From NCBI GenBank assembly GCA_903907995.1, contig CAIVQH010000057.1:18911-82910 (forward strand): DNA of 64,000 nt. Direction: 5' to 3'. This document shows, piece by piece, positions 48,902-58,414 of the stretch. Within the stretch, counting starts at the first letter, position 1. Each line of letters begins with the position of its first letter. The notes below the pieces were generated by a model, which was not told the DNA's origin, ran no database searches, and was given only the letters and a program-made list of their open reading frames with translations. Source of the stretch: an uncultured Verrucomicrobiota bacterium. Lineage in GTDB: Bacteria > Verrucomicrobiota > Verrucomicrobiia > Limisphaerales > UBA9464. The position numbers and the translations under genes were made by a program.

Positions 48902-49612
48902 TCAGCGGCGCAGGACGGTGAGCAGGTGGCGCAGCTCCTCACTGACCTCCGCCGGGTTCTGCACGGTGGCGGCCACCGCCAGGCGGACCAGTTCGGCGTA
49001 ACGCTGGTTCAGGCGGTGGACCCAGACTGCCACATTGGTGCGTGAGGTGCCGAGGGCATGGGCGGCCTGATCGTAGTCGCCGCGCGAGGGCGTGGCGCTG
49101 AGATAGGGTTTCAGCACGGCGAACTGCCGCGCCCGACCGGCTTCGACCTGCTCCGCCTCCAGTTTCCGCAGCGCCTGCCCCAGCAGGGTCAGTGCCCAAC
49201 TGGTTTCAAAAACCTCGCCGGGGTCGTTCTGGCTTTGCCCCAGCGCCGCGAATTCCCGTTCCGGATCCAGCTCGGACCAGTCCAGAAAAGTTGCCTGCCC
49301 TCCGCGTTTTTGCGCCCCTTCGCGCTCGAAGTGGTTGCTCAGGAAATGGCGCAGCGCGCCTACCAGATAGCCACGGAAACGTCCCTGGGCGGGATCGGGC
49401 CGGTCCAGGAAGTCGCTCTCGATGAGATGGAGGAAGAAGCTCTGCGTCAGGTCTTCCGCATCGGAGGGGCTTTTGCCACGCCGGCGCAGGTAGCCGTAGA
49501 TCGGCGGCCAGTAGGTGGTGCAGAGCTGTTCCAGCGCCTCGCGACGGCGGACCGAATCGCTCCGGGCGGCGAGCACCACGCTCCACTGCGTGGGCGAGAA
49601 AACCCCACCCAC
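48902..49612 (-). CDS. ECF RNA polymerase sigma factor, kinase-paired type
   Basis: 236 residues. The N-terminal FSPTQWSVVLAARSDS matches the Planctomycetes/Verrucomicrobiota sigma family that accompanies Ser/Thr kinases. Region 2 includes YWPPIYGYLRRRGKSPSDAE and DLTQSFFLHLIE; the C terminus includes DYDQAAHALGTSRTNVAVWV. It probably directs a regulon responding to the downstream kinase; the signal is unknown. The gene is immediately upstream of the kinase gene, and the ATG at 49612 starts MGGVFSPTQW as expected for the family. Confidence 0.92.
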   Translation of the reverse strand: MGGVFSPTQWSVVLAARSDSVRRREALEQLCTTYWPPIYGYLRRRGKSPSDAEDLTQSFFLHLIESDFLDRPDPAQGRFRGYLVGALRHFLSNHFEREGAQKRGGQATFLDWSELDPEREFAALGQSQNDPGEVFETSWALTLLGQALRKLEAEQVEAGRARQFAVLKPYLSATPSRGDYDQAAHALGTSRTNVAVWVHRLNQRYAELVRLAVAATVQNPAEVSEELRHLLTVLRR

Positions 49613-49708
49613 CAGCGGTGTTCCGACCGGGCCGGGGGTGCTGCTGCCGGGGTTTTCTGGGTAAGGCGTTTCGATGCCTTCCGTTGTCGGGTCGAGGACC
49701 CGAGACGG

Positions 49709-50434
49709 TCAAGCGGGTTCGCACTTCCTACGCCCAAGGGCGAATACCAGCAAACCAACTGTTGTGGCTATGGTCAGGGTGGCCGGCTCCGGCACGGAGA
49801 TCAGCTTGAGGCTGTTGTCATCGATGAAGGAATCGATGTACGTCCCACCGTTGCTGGCGCGGTAAAACTGCATCAGGTAGTCGATGCTTCGCGTGCCCGC
49901 CGGAAGGGTGAATGTCACCTGTGTCTGCTTCCACACGTCGATGGACATGACGGTCGAAGTGGCCACCGTCTGGAGCGTCACCGCCGAGGCGTTCTTGAAG
50001 CTCAACCCGATATTGGCGTAGTCCGAACTGGAACCCTGGTTGTAGCTCAGTTCCCAGAAGGTGACCTGAGCGGCCACCGTCCCCGCGTCGGTCTGCGCGG
50101 TGGTGGCTCCGGGCAGCGAGGAGACATCCACGTTTTGCCGAAGATAGCCCTGCGCGCCGCCGCCCCCGGGGAAGTGGTCGCCGACGAAATCGTACGAACC
50201 GGCGTGGGGGTTGTAGCCGGTGTCATAGGTACCGTTGTCGGCGCTCGGGGTGGTGTTTCCGGTGCCGCTCACGACGGTCCAGCCGGTGAGATTTCCGGTT
50301 TCTGCGTCGGGATTGGTGAGGAGTTCGCCGGTCAGGACGACCTGGCCGAAGGCAGGCAGGGCAAGAATGCCCAACCCGGCCCGGAGGCTGTTTAGCAGAG
50401 CATTCTTCAACGTGCTTTGTCGGAGCAGTTCCAT
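49709..50434 (-). CDS. PEP-CTERM sorting domain protein
   Basis: 241 residues. A signal peptide (about 1-30) and a beta-rich mature part with GELLTNPDAETGNLTGWTVV, resembling a carbohydrate-binding or DUF642-like fold, precede the C-terminal PEP-CTERM signal: VPEPATLTIATTVGLLVFAL followed by GRRKCEPA. PEP-CTERM proteins are processed by exosortase and delivered to the surface or exopolysaccharide. No exosortase gene is in the window. It lies downstream of the heparinase-like gene on the same strand. Confidence 0.92.
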   Translation of the reverse strand: MELLRQSTLKNALLNSLRAGLGILALPAFGQVVLTGELLTNPDAETGNLTGWTVVSGTGNTTPSADNGTYDTGYNPHAGSYDFVGDHFPGGGGAQGYLRQNVDVSSLPGATTAQTDAGTVAAQVTFWELSYNQGSSSDYANIGLSFKNASAVTLQTVATSTVMSIDVWKQTQVTFTLPAGTRSIDYLMQFYRASNGGTYIDSFIDDNSLKLISVPEPATLTIATTVGLLVFALGRRKCEPA

Positions 50435-50488
50435 AAGGGTGAGCCGCTTTCGGACAGGGATTTCCGGATTTTAGGGCGGCCAATTACA

Positions 50489-50513
50489 CAAAAACCGCCG
50501 GAAACGGCGGTTT
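50489..50513 (-). terminator. Intrinsic terminator after the heparinase-like gene
   Basis: A stem AAACCGCCG (50492-50500) with CGGCGGTTT (50505-50513) and a GAAA loop. On the minus strand a T-run (complement of 50489-50494) follows. A second, 11-bp perfect GC stem (50572-50582 with 50589-50599) lies just upstream in the same direction. Confidence 0.75.
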
Positions 50514-50665
50514 CGGTCACGCTCGCAGGGCTTTCAGCGCTGCGGCAAATGGTCGGCGGGCTAATTGAAAGCCCGCCCCGCCATTGCTGGCGGGGCGGGT
50601 GCTTGGGCCGGTTCAGAGGGTGAGTTTCAGCACGACGGCGCGATCATTCGAAATTCCCCCCCGGT

Positions 50666-53600
50666 TCAGAAGGCGAGGTTCAGCACGCCGGCGCTGTCGG
50701 CGGTAACCGTCTGGCCACCGGGTGTGATCTGGATCTGGAGGCCACCGGCCACCGTCGTGGCCGTCACCCCGTAGCCGGTCGCCGGGGCGAGCCCCGTCAC
50801 GAAAACGTGCGCCACGGTCGAGGGCACGACCAGGGTGGTGCCCTGGAAGGCTTTCGTGATGTCGAAGGCGAAGAACACCGCCGTGTCGAGGATCACCGCG
50901 CCGTCAAACGCCGTGCCGGCAACGCTTTGCGTCAGGATGGCGGGATCGGCGCTGCTGATGATTCCGTCCGCGCCCTGGAGCACGTGCAGGAAGCGTGTGC
51001 TTGCGGGCTGGTTGGGATCTTCCACGACGAGCCGTCCCGTCATGGTTTCGAGCTGGGCAATGGTGGTAATCGTGTTGGCCACGGGCACGTAAGAGAGCGC
51101 CGCGTTGGCCGGCAGCAGCGAGCTCACGAAGAGGCGCTGCCCGCCGGGGGAGGCCATCGTGGCCGCGTGGTTGGTCGGGTCGATCACCGGCGGCGTGGGC
51201 AGGCTCAGATTGAAGCGCTTGAAGCCGCTGTGCAGCGACTGCGCCCGGTCATAGACCACGGTGTGATCCGGATTCAGCCACAGGACCGACCGGCTGGCGT
51301 GCTGGATGTCGAGCGCGGCGTTGGCCGGCGACCAGACCGAGGGACGGTTATAGAGCGGGGTCATGTCCGTCTGCGCGTAGGCGTAACCGTACCCGGCGCT
51401 CGCCACGGTCACGGGATCACCCGCGTTCATGCCGTTGTTCCACTGCGAGCCGTTCGGCCAGTAGGGCGCCTCGAAGAAGTTCAGGTTTTGCGGGGTGCCG
51501 TTGGCGCACCAGTTCTTGAGCGACAGCGTGTTGTGCCAGATCGAGGACTGGCCGTTGCCGTTGTTGTCGTAGTTGCTCAGCTCCTTGGTCAGCCATTCGC
51601 CCTTGCGGAACAGCTCGAACTGGCCCGCGTCACCGTCCTGATGGTTGATGCTCTCCCACGAGCTGCGGAAGGTGAAGATCGAGGCGGTCGGGCTCCAGTC
51701 GCTGCGCGCCAGCAGGCGGCCGTTGCCGGCGTCGTAAAATTCCGACGCATAGCCCGGTCGGGGGTCGGCGGCAGGCGGCTTCACCGGGTCCAGCAGCAGG
51801 AAGTAGAGCAGCGCATTTTGCACGCCGTAGGACCAGGGCTGCTGGATGCGCTGCTGCAGGTTCGCGGCCCCGCCCTCGACGGCGTTCACGGCGAACCAGC
51901 GTTCGGCGTCCAGGTTCGCGCTGTTGCCGTTGTTCTGGTCGAGCAGGTTCTTCAGGGCGAAGACCTGCATGAAATCCGGCGTGATCCACAGGCGGAGCAC
52001 GTCACCGTAGCTGGCCATCTGGTAGATCGGGCCGAGGTACTGCTGGCCTGGGAACACCTTCGCCGTGGGCGCGATGGAGTTGCCGAAGCCGGTGAGGTAA
52101 CGGTCCCACACCGGCGCGGTCACGAGCGCGGCCTGCGGCCCCGAGATCGTGGGGTCCGCAAAGCCGGCCGTCTTGAGGGCGAGCATCTCACCCATGATGT
52201 AGGAGAACGAATGGCCATAGAGCCCGCCTTCCGGGGAAAGGCCCCCGCTCGCGAGGCCGACGCTGGCGTTGGCGGCAAGGCCGTACGCGCTCTTCACGGC
52301 GGCGGGGTCGCCGAACATCGCGAACTGCTGGTAGAGCCAGGCGCCGGTGGCGTCCGGAATGTAGCTGCGGAGGGAGTTGCCCAGAATCGGGAGCGGGGTG
52401 CTCGCGGTGACGGCGGGATCGTCCACCGGGTCGATGCACAGGGACATCAGGGTGATCAACCGGGCGTGACCGCCGTAGTAGTTGTTGGCCGCGACGCGCA
52501 TGGCGTTGCCGCTCGGGAGCAGGGACGTGCTGTTCACCATACCGATGGGGGCGGGGTGGTCGCCGCCGCAGACGTAGGCATTGAGGCAGTCGTTGGCCCA
52601 GATCATGAAGGCATTGCGGGCCAGCAGCTTGTCAGCCGGCGAGAGGATGTCATTCCCCTGGCCGTCCTTGGCGTTGTAAATCCAGTCCACGGCCAGCGGC
52701 CAGGCCTCGCTGGTGAAGTTGGCCCGGTTGAACAGCGCGAACATCGGGTCGCGGAACGGCACACCACTGGCGTGACCCTTCACCACCTCGGTGAAGGCGT
52801 TGACCAGCAGGTTGCGGGCGCGTTGGGCGTGGAGGATGCGGGCGTTCGGGTCGGGATCGACCAGTGAGAACAGCGCAAAGACGAGCGCATGCTGTTCCGA
52901 AAGCTCGCCGGTATAGCCCTGGGTGTCACCGAAGTCGGGATAGGTGGAGTTGACCACTCCGCCCGGATAGAACTTGGTGTTGTACACGCCCAGGGAATGG
53001 TTCAGCACCACCCGCAGGCTCTGATAGACGGGATTGTTCGTCGTGGCCCAGGCCTGCAGGCGGGGCAGGTCGTTGGTGGTGATCCACAGGCGCGGATGGG
53101 AGGCGACGGGCTGCGGAACGGGTGCCGGCGTGAAGAAGGCCGCGGTCTCGTTCACGTTGTTCGCCGGCATTGTGAACGTGGTGGTGTTGGTGAAGCTGTT
53201 CGCGAGCATCCCGTTGCCGTTCCACTGCTGGAACCACTGCCCGGGCGGCGGGGTCGCCGCGACGAGCGTGATGTTGACCCCCGGTGCGAAGCTGCCGCTG
53301 GTGACCCCGTTGGCCGTGCCTCCGGTGATGGTCACGGTGTAAGTCGAGGGCGGGGGAGGCGGAGGAGGAGGTGGCGTGCTTCCGCCACTTGAGCCACCCG
53401 AACTGCCCGAACTGCCCGAACTCCCGCCGGTGGGTGGATTTTCCTTGATGGCCAAGGAGGCGTACGCCGTGGCGTTCTTCGAGTCGGTGACGCGGATGTA
53501 AACGCTAAACGGATAGCTGTACGCCCAGGTCCCGGAGGCCGTCGGAGTGCCGTTGATCAGTCCGGTGCCGGTGTTCAATGCCAGGCCGGACGGGAAGCCG

Positions 53601-53827
53601 CCGGATTGCAGGAACCACGTGTAGGGTGGGGTGCCGCCGGTCGCTCCGAGCGGCTGTGAGTACGGGGTACCCACCGTCGCGGCGGGCAGGGCGGTGTTGG
53701 TGATGGTCAGCGTGGCCGCCAGAGAGTTGGTACCAGCGGCCGACAGCAGCCCGAAGGCGAGCAGAGCCGAGGCCGGCCGCCGCCAGCCAGGACGGTTGAT
53801 TTGAGGCGAGGATGGATGTGTGTTCAT
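50666..53827 (-). CDS. Heparinase II/III-like secreted polysaccharide lyase
   Basis: 1053 residues. A signal peptide (about 1-38) precedes a putative Ig (He_PIG) domain (39-128) with PYTWFLQSGGFPSGLALN. A Gly/Ser-Pro linker lies at 131-161, followed by a bacterial repeat-type domain (about 162-235) with WFQQWNG. An alpha/alpha-toroid then starts SHPRLWITTNDLPRLQAWAT, and a C-terminal heparinase II/III beta-sheet region has SSWESINHQDGDAGQFELFRK-like sequence. It probably cleaves uronate-containing polysaccharides outside the cell. The neighbouring PEP-CTERM gene is on the same strand, so a polymer-related function is plausible. The substrate is not determinable. Confidence 0.85.
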   Translation of the reverse strand: MNTHPSSPQINRPGWRRPASALLAFGLLSAAGTNSLAATLTITNTALPAATVGTPYSQPLGATGGTPPYTWFLQSGGFPSGLALNTGTGLINGTPTASGTWAYSYPFSVYIRVTDSKNATAYASLAIKENPPTGGSSGSSGSSGGSSGGSTPPPPPPPPPSTYTVTITGGTANGVTSGSFAPGVNITLVAATPPPGQWFQQWNGNGMLANSFTNTTTFTMPANNVNETAAFFTPAPVPQPVASHPRLWITTNDLPRLQAWATTNNPVYQSLRVVLNHSLGVYNTKFYPGGVVNSTYPDFGDTQGYTGELSEQHALVFALFSLVDPDPNARILHAQRARNLLVNAFTEVVKGHASGVPFRDPMFALFNRANFTSEAWPLAVDWIYNAKDGQGNDILSPADKLLARNAFMIWANDCLNAYVCGGDHPAPIGMVNSTSLLPSGNAMRVAANNYYGGHARLITLMSLCIDPVDDPAVTASTPLPILGNSLRSYIPDATGAWLYQQFAMFGDPAAVKSAYGLAANASVGLASGGLSPEGGLYGHSFSYIMGEMLALKTAGFADPTISGPQAALVTAPVWDRYLTGFGNSIAPTAKVFPGQQYLGPIYQMASYGDVLRLWITPDFMQVFALKNLLDQNNGNSANLDAERWFAVNAVEGGAANLQQRIQQPWSYGVQNALLYFLLLDPVKPPAADPRPGYASEFYDAGNGRLLARSDWSPTASIFTFRSSWESINHQDGDAGQFELFRKGEWLTKELSNYDNNGNGQSSIWHNTLSLKNWCANGTPQNLNFFEAPYWPNGSQWNNGMNAGDPVTVASAGYGYAYAQTDMTPLYNRPSVWSPANAALDIQHASRSVLWLNPDHTVVYDRAQSLHSGFKRFNLSLPTPPVIDPTNHAATMASPGGQRLFVSSLLPANAALSYVPVANTITTIAQLETMTGRLVVEDPNQPASTRFLHVLQGADGIISSADPAILTQSVAGTAFDGAVILDTAVFFAFDITKAFQGTTLVVPSTVAHVFVTGLAPATGYGVTATTVAGGLQIQITPGGQTVTADSAGVLNLAF

Positions 53828-54070
53828 TGATCATGACGCCCGTGCCACAGCCCGGATGATCCTGCGCTTGCGATCCCGTTCCCGACTGTGCGGCGTACAA
53901 GGAGGATTTGGGTGAACCGTCGGGCGGAATTACGGAAAGTGGGGTGACCTCCGCCATTTGGCGTATGCGGTGCCATTCCGGGTGAGCCGGGGAATGCCCT
54001 GCGTTTCCCGACGGCAGGCGGGAGCGTTCCGTTGATCTTTCCCCGTTCGACATTGCCGAACGCCTCCCCC

Positions 54071-56278
54071 ATGCTCGCGGCCATGCTCCTTACCGCAGCG
54101 GAACTGAACTCGCTCGCCAGCCTGGTTCACCAGTCGCCCCATACGCTGCTGGGCATGCATCCGCTGGGAGACGGTTCCGGTGTGGTCGCCCGCACCCTGA
54201 TCACCGGTGCGGACAAGGTCGAACTGACGCCGACGCACGACGCGGCCAAGCCCCGGTTCGAGCTGCAACGTCTCGGTAATACCGACGTTTTTGAGGGCAC
54301 CACGCCGGCAGCCTCGGCGGTTTACGCCTACGATCTCACGGTGACCGACGTGGCGGGGCACCAGCGGAAGTTCCGCGACGCCTATTCCTTCTGGCCGACG
54401 GTCGGCGAAACGGACCTGCACCTGTTCAACGAGGGCAACCACCGTCAGCTTTACGATGTGCTGGGCGCGCACCTGAAGACGCTGGATGGGGTGAAGGGCG
54501 TGGCTTTCGCCGTCTGGGCACCCAATGCGCGCCGGGTTTCGGTGATCGGCAACTTCAACGAGTGGGACGGCCGCTGCCACGCGATGCGGCTGCTGGGATC
54601 GTCCGGGGTCTGGGAAATCTTCGTGCCCGACGTGGCCGAGGGTGCCCTCTACAAATTTGAAATCCTCGATGCTCATGGGCAGCTCATGGTGAAGACCGAC
54701 CCGTTCGGCGCGTTCTTCGAACTCCCGCCCAAGCAGGCCGCCATTGTCTGGGATACGCAGAAATTCCGCTGGAGCGACGACGCCTGGCTGAACGCCCGGC
54801 GGGAGGCGAACGTCTTGCGTGCCCCGATGAGCATCTACGAGGTGCATCTCGGCTCCTGGAAGAAGAAGTCCGGCTGGGAGGCGTTTGGCTACCGGGAACT
54901 CGCCGCGCCGCTCATCGAGTACGTGAGCCGGCTGGGGTTCACCCACGTCGAGTTCCTGCCCGTGGCGGAGCATGCCTTTTATCCGAGCTGGGGCTATCAG
55001 GTCACCGGCTTCTACGCGCCGACGAGCCGCTACGGCACGCCGGAGGATTTCCAGTACCTGGTCAACGCGCTGCACGGCGCCGGCATCGGCATCATTGTGG
55101 ACTGGGTGCCCGCACATTTTCCGCGCGACACGTGGGCCCTGGCCCAGTTCGACGGGACGGCGCTGTTCGAGCATGCCGATCCGAAGCAGGGTGCGCATCA
55201 GGACTGGGGCACGCTCATCTTCAACTTTGGCCGGCACGAGGTGCGGAACTTCCTCGCCGCCAACGCCCTCTACTGGTGCGAGCGCTTCCACATCGACGGC
55301 CTGCGCGTGGACGCCGTCGCCTCGATGCTCTACCTCGACTATTCACGGCAGGAGGGCGAGTGGATCCCCAACAAGTACGGCGGCCGCGAAAATCTGGAAG
55401 CGGTCGATTTCTTGCGCCACTTCAACCACCTCATCGGCACCGAGCATCCCGGGGTCATGACCATCGCCGAGGAAAGCACCTCGTGGCCGATGGTGTCCCG
55501 GCCGCCGTGGCTGGGCGGCCTGGGGTTCACGCTCAAGTGGAACATGGGCTGGATGCATGACACGCTGGGCTACTTCAAGCGCGACCCGATCCACCGGCGG
55601 TATCACCAGAACGACCTCACGTTCGCGATGCTCTACCATTACCACGAGAATTTCGTGCTGCCGCTCTCCCACGACGAGGTCGTGCACGGCAAGGGCTCGC
55701 TGCGCCGGCGGATGCCGGGCGACGACTGGCAGGCCGCGGCCAACCTGCGCCTGTTGCTCGGCTACCAGTGGCTCTTCCCTGGCAAGAAGCTGCTGTTCAT
55801 GGGCTGCGAGTTTGGCCAGGTGAACGAGTGGAACGCCAACGCCGAGCTGGACTGGTGGCTGCTCGCTGCGGGCCCCTATCACCTGGGAGTGCAGCGCTGG
55901 GTTTCCGATCTCAACGCCTACTACAAGTCGGAGCCGGCGCTGTGGCGCGGGGACTACGACCAGGACGGCTTCTGGTGGGTGGATTGCAGCGACCACGCGA
56001 ACAGCGTGCTCAGCTTCGTCCGCCACGACCGCGAATCCGGCCGGCATGTGCTTGCGGTGCTCAACCTCACGCCCAACCCGCACTCGGGCTACCGGGTCGG
56101 CCTGCCGGTGGCGGGGCGGTGGCGGGAGGTACTGAACAGCAACGCCGCGCTCTATGCCGGCAGCGACACCGGAAATCCCCTCGGCGTGACGGCGGAGGAC
56201 TACTCGGTGCAAAACCAGCGCTATTCGGCGCTGTTCACTCTGCCGCCGCTCAGTCTCACCGTACTGGCCACCGTATAG
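54071..56278 (+). CDS. glgB: 1,4-alpha-glucan branching enzyme
   Basis: 735 residues. Two N-terminal beta domains (CBM48-like, with LLGMHPLGDGSG and FNEWDGRCHAM) precede a GH13 barrel. Catalytic residues are visible: the nucleophile Asp414 in GLRVDAVASM, Glu467 in MTIAEES, and the third Asp in LSHDEVVHGKGS. It creates alpha-1,6 branches in glycogen. The ATG at 54071 is used; an ATG four codons later is equally plausible and a TTG upstream is not favoured. No glgA, glgC or glgP is adjacent. Confidence 0.96.
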   Translation: MLAAMLLTAAELNSLASLVHQSPHTLLGMHPLGDGSGVVARTLITGADKVELTPTHDAAKPRFELQRLGNTDVFEGTTPAASAVYAYDLTVTDVAGHQRKFRDAYSFWPTVGETDLHLFNEGNHRQLYDVLGAHLKTLDGVKGVAFAVWAPNARRVSVIGNFNEWDGRCHAMRLLGSSGVWEIFVPDVAEGALYKFEILDAHGQLMVKTDPFGAFFELPPKQAAIVWDTQKFRWSDDAWLNARREANVLRAPMSIYEVHLGSWKKKSGWEAFGYRELAAPLIEYVSRLGFTHVEFLPVAEHAFYPSWGYQVTGFYAPTSRYGTPEDFQYLVNALHGAGIGIIVDWVPAHFPRDTWALAQFDGTALFEHADPKQGAHQDWGTLIFNFGRHEVRNFLAANALYWCERFHIDGLRVDAVASMLYLDYSRQEGEWIPNKYGGRENLEAVDFLRHFNHLIGTEHPGVMTIAEESTSWPMVSRPPWLGGLGFTLKWNMGWMHDTLGYFKRDPIHRRYHQNDLTFAMLYHYHENFVLPLSHDEVVHGKGSLRRRMPGDDWQAAANLRLLLGYQWLFPGKKLLFMGCEFGQVNEWNANAELDWWLLAAGPYHLGVQRWVSDLNAYYKSEPALWRGDYDQDGFWWVDCSDHANSVLSFVRHDRESGRHVLAVLNLTPNPHSGYRVGLPVAGRWREVLNSNAALYAGSDTGNPLGVTAEDYSVQNQRYSALFTLPPLSLTVLATV

Positions 56279-56292
56279 GTCGCCGTTCCAAA

Positions 56293-56400
56293 TGTGCTGC
56301 CGGCATCTTGCCGGCAGGGGGTTGCCGAAGCCCGCGCCGGAAGAATTTTCCCGCCTCGGTTCGTCCGCACCTTTTGCCGGCGGGACGCGCGGCAGCACGC
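56293..56400. repeat. Imperfect palindrome before trpE
   Basis: The left part contains GTGCTGCCGGC then TTGCCGGCAGGG, and the right part contains TTTTGCCGGCGGG then CGCGGCAGCACGC. The arms GTGCTGCCG and CGGCAGCAC are inverted copies. It occupies the glgB-trpE gap and could be an extended repeat; the trpE start is 61 bp further on. Confidence 0.6.
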
Positions 56401-56460
56401 TGAGGGATTTCCCCGCTAGCCGCTGGCGCTTTCGTTCGCTAGCGTCCGTCTCCCGTAGTT

Positions 56461-57990
56461 ATGAACGCACCGACGCTGCCTGAGTTTCTCCAGCTCGCGG
56501 AGCGGGGCAATCTGATCCCCGTCACCCGCCGGCTCCTTGCCGATTTCGAGACGCCGCTGTCGGCCTATTGGAAGCTCCGGGGCCAGGGGGAGTCGTTCCT
56601 CTTCGAGTCGGTCGAGGGCGGCGAGCATCTCGGGCGCTATTCCTTCGTCGGCTGCAACCCGCGCGCGGTCATCAAGCAGACCGGCAACCGCATCGAGGTC
56701 ATCGAGGGCGGCAAGGTCGTGGACAAGTTCGCCATCCCGGTGAAGGGCGGCACGGACTGCGACAAGTGCGTATCCGACGGCCTGCAGGTGGTCGAGCAGG
56801 TGCTGTCGCGCTTCAAGCCGGTGGACGTCCCCGGCCTGCCGCGTTTCACGGGCGGGGCCGTGGGTTTCCTGGGCTACGAGTTCATCCACGACATCGAGCC
56901 GGTCGTCCCGCGTCCGGCCAAGGACGAGCTGGGCACGCCGACGCTCTATTTCCTGATCGCCGACGAGCTGCTCATTTTCGACCGCGTCGCCCAGACGCTG
57001 ATCGTGCTCGTCAATGCCGTCATCGAGCCGGGCCAGAAGCCGGAGGAGGCGTACGAAAACGCCGTCGAGGAGATTGACCGGCTGGTCGAACTCTTGCAGC
57101 AGCCGGCCCCGCACCAGCCCGTGGTGCTTCGGTCCGAAGTGCCGCCCGTCCCGTTTACGTCGAACACGACGAAGGAAAAATTCTTCGCCAACGTGCTAAA
57201 GGCGCAGGAGTTCATCACGGCAGGCGACATCATCCAGATCGTCGGCTCACAGCGCTTCAGCGCGCCGGTCAAGGCCTCGCCCTTCGACCTCTATCGCGCC
57301 GCGCGCAGCATCAACCCGTCGCCGTACATGTTCCTGCTGGAGCTGGACGGCTTCGCGCTCGTGGGCGCCTCGCCGGAGCTGCACGTCCGCTGCGAGGACC
57401 GCCATGTCGAGATCCGGCCCATTGCCGGCACCCGGCCCCGGGGCAAGACCGAGGCTGAGGACGAGGCTAACGCCAAGGACCTGCTCGCCGATCCCAAGGA
57501 GCGCGCCGAGCACGTCATGCTGGTGGATCTCGCCCGGAACGACATCGGCCGCGTGTGCGACTACGGCAGCGTGCAGGTGAAGGACCTGATGGTGATCGAG
57601 CGTTACAGCCACGTGATGCACATCGTCTCGCAGGTCGAGGGCCGGCTGGCTGCCAAGCACAGCTCGTTCGACCTCATGCGCACGACGTTCCCGGCTGGCA
57701 CGCTCAGCGGCGCACCGAAGATCCGGGCGATGCAGCTCATCTCGGAATCGGAGGGCACCACGCGCGGGCCGTATGGCGGCTGCGTGGGCTACTTCGGCTT
57801 CAACGGCAATGCCGACCACTGCATCACCATCCGCACGGCGCTGGTGAAGGATGGCACGGCCTACGTCCAGGCCGGCGGCGGCTGGGTCAACGACTCCACG
57901 CCTGAGGGCGAGTTCCAGGAGACCGTGAACAAGTCCAAGGCGATGCTGAAGGCCGTGGCGCTTGCGGAGAGCTTTGCGGGAAAGGGATGA
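56461..57990 (+). CDS. trpE: Anthranilate synthase component I
   Basis: 509 residues. It converts chorismate to anthranilate together with the glutamine amidotransferase TrpG. N-terminal anchors are SAYWKLRGQGESFLFESVEG and the C-terminal chorismate-binding domain has IRPIAGTRPRGKTEAEDE, RYSHVMHIVSQVEG, PAGTLSGAPKIRAM and YFGFNGNADHCITIRTAL. The size and motif set agree with TrpE rather than aminodeoxychorismate or isochorismate synthase. No trpG or other trp genes are next to it. It starts at ATG. Confidence 0.96.
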   Translation: MNAPTLPEFLQLAERGNLIPVTRRLLADFETPLSAYWKLRGQGESFLFESVEGGEHLGRYSFVGCNPRAVIKQTGNRIEVIEGGKVVDKFAIPVKGGTDCDKCVSDGLQVVEQVLSRFKPVDVPGLPRFTGGAVGFLGYEFIHDIEPVVPRPAKDELGTPTLYFLIADELLIFDRVAQTLIVLVNAVIEPGQKPEEAYENAVEEIDRLVELLQQPAPHQPVVLRSEVPPVPFTSNTTKEKFFANVLKAQEFITAGDIIQIVGSQRFSAPVKASPFDLYRAARSINPSPYMFLLELDGFALVGASPELHVRCEDRHVEIRPIAGTRPRGKTEAEDEANAKDLLADPKERAEHVMLVDLARNDIGRVCDYGSVQVKDLMVIERYSHVMHIVSQVEGRLAAKHSSFDLMRTTFPAGTLSGAPKIRAMQLISESEGTTRGPYGGCVGYFGFNGNADHCITIRTALVKDGTAYVQAGGGWVNDSTPEGEFQETVNKSKAMLKAVALAESFAGKG

Positions 57991-58015
57991 GGTGCCGCCC
58001 CGGTCAATTGCTGCC

Positions 58016-58342
58016 ATGCCCATGGACCGTCTTGAGCCAGCCCGGAGAACTTGGAGAACTTCGCTAACCAAAGCCCTGACGTTCGCAGGCGGCGTATTCT
58101 TCCTTTTATCCACGGCGGTGACCCCGGCAGAAGTCACCATCGAATGGTCCTTCTTCTTCTTCACGTATGGACCTCTGTTGCTGCTGGGTTTGCTCGGGCT
58201 TGGCGGCTTTCTGGTCTGTCGGAATCAGGGCGAGCGGCTCAGTCCGGTTTACGCGGTTTGCCCGTCATTGTTCGTCATCACCTTTTCCGTGGTTTTGTTA
58301 GCGCCAATTTATCGGCTTCGGTGGCCTTCGGTTTTCCCCTGA
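58016..58342 (+). CDS. Small hypothetical membrane protein
   Basis: 108 residues with three likely helices (about 20-36, 46-67, 80-97) and no known motif. The ATG at 58016 is chosen; an ATG two codons later is possible. It lies 25 bp after trpE and 72 bp before purM, on the same strand. Codon use is slightly less GC-rich than the neighbours. A real but unassigned small membrane protein seems the best call; spurious is possible. Confidence 0.55.
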   Translation: MPMDRLEPARRTWRTSLTKALTFAGGVFFLLSTAVTPAEVTIEWSFFFFTYGPLLLLGLLGLGGFLVCRNQGERLSPVYAVCPSLFVITFSVVLLAPIYRLRWPSVFP

Positions 58343-58414
58343 GCTGGCAGCGCACCGACTTTGCCGATTCATGTTTCCCAGTTTTCCCCCGTTGCTATCG
58401 TTTCGTTCCCGATC

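Noticed and set aside
50807..52867. A 686-codon frame opposite the heparinase-like gene.
   Set aside because: Its composition (Arg/Gly/Val/His-rich without domain pattern) is typical of antisense shadow.
53828..54070. Possible promoter or short gene in the divergent gap between the heparinase-like gene and glgB.
   Set aside because: No convincing -35/-10 pair, hairpin or coding frame could be identified by eye.
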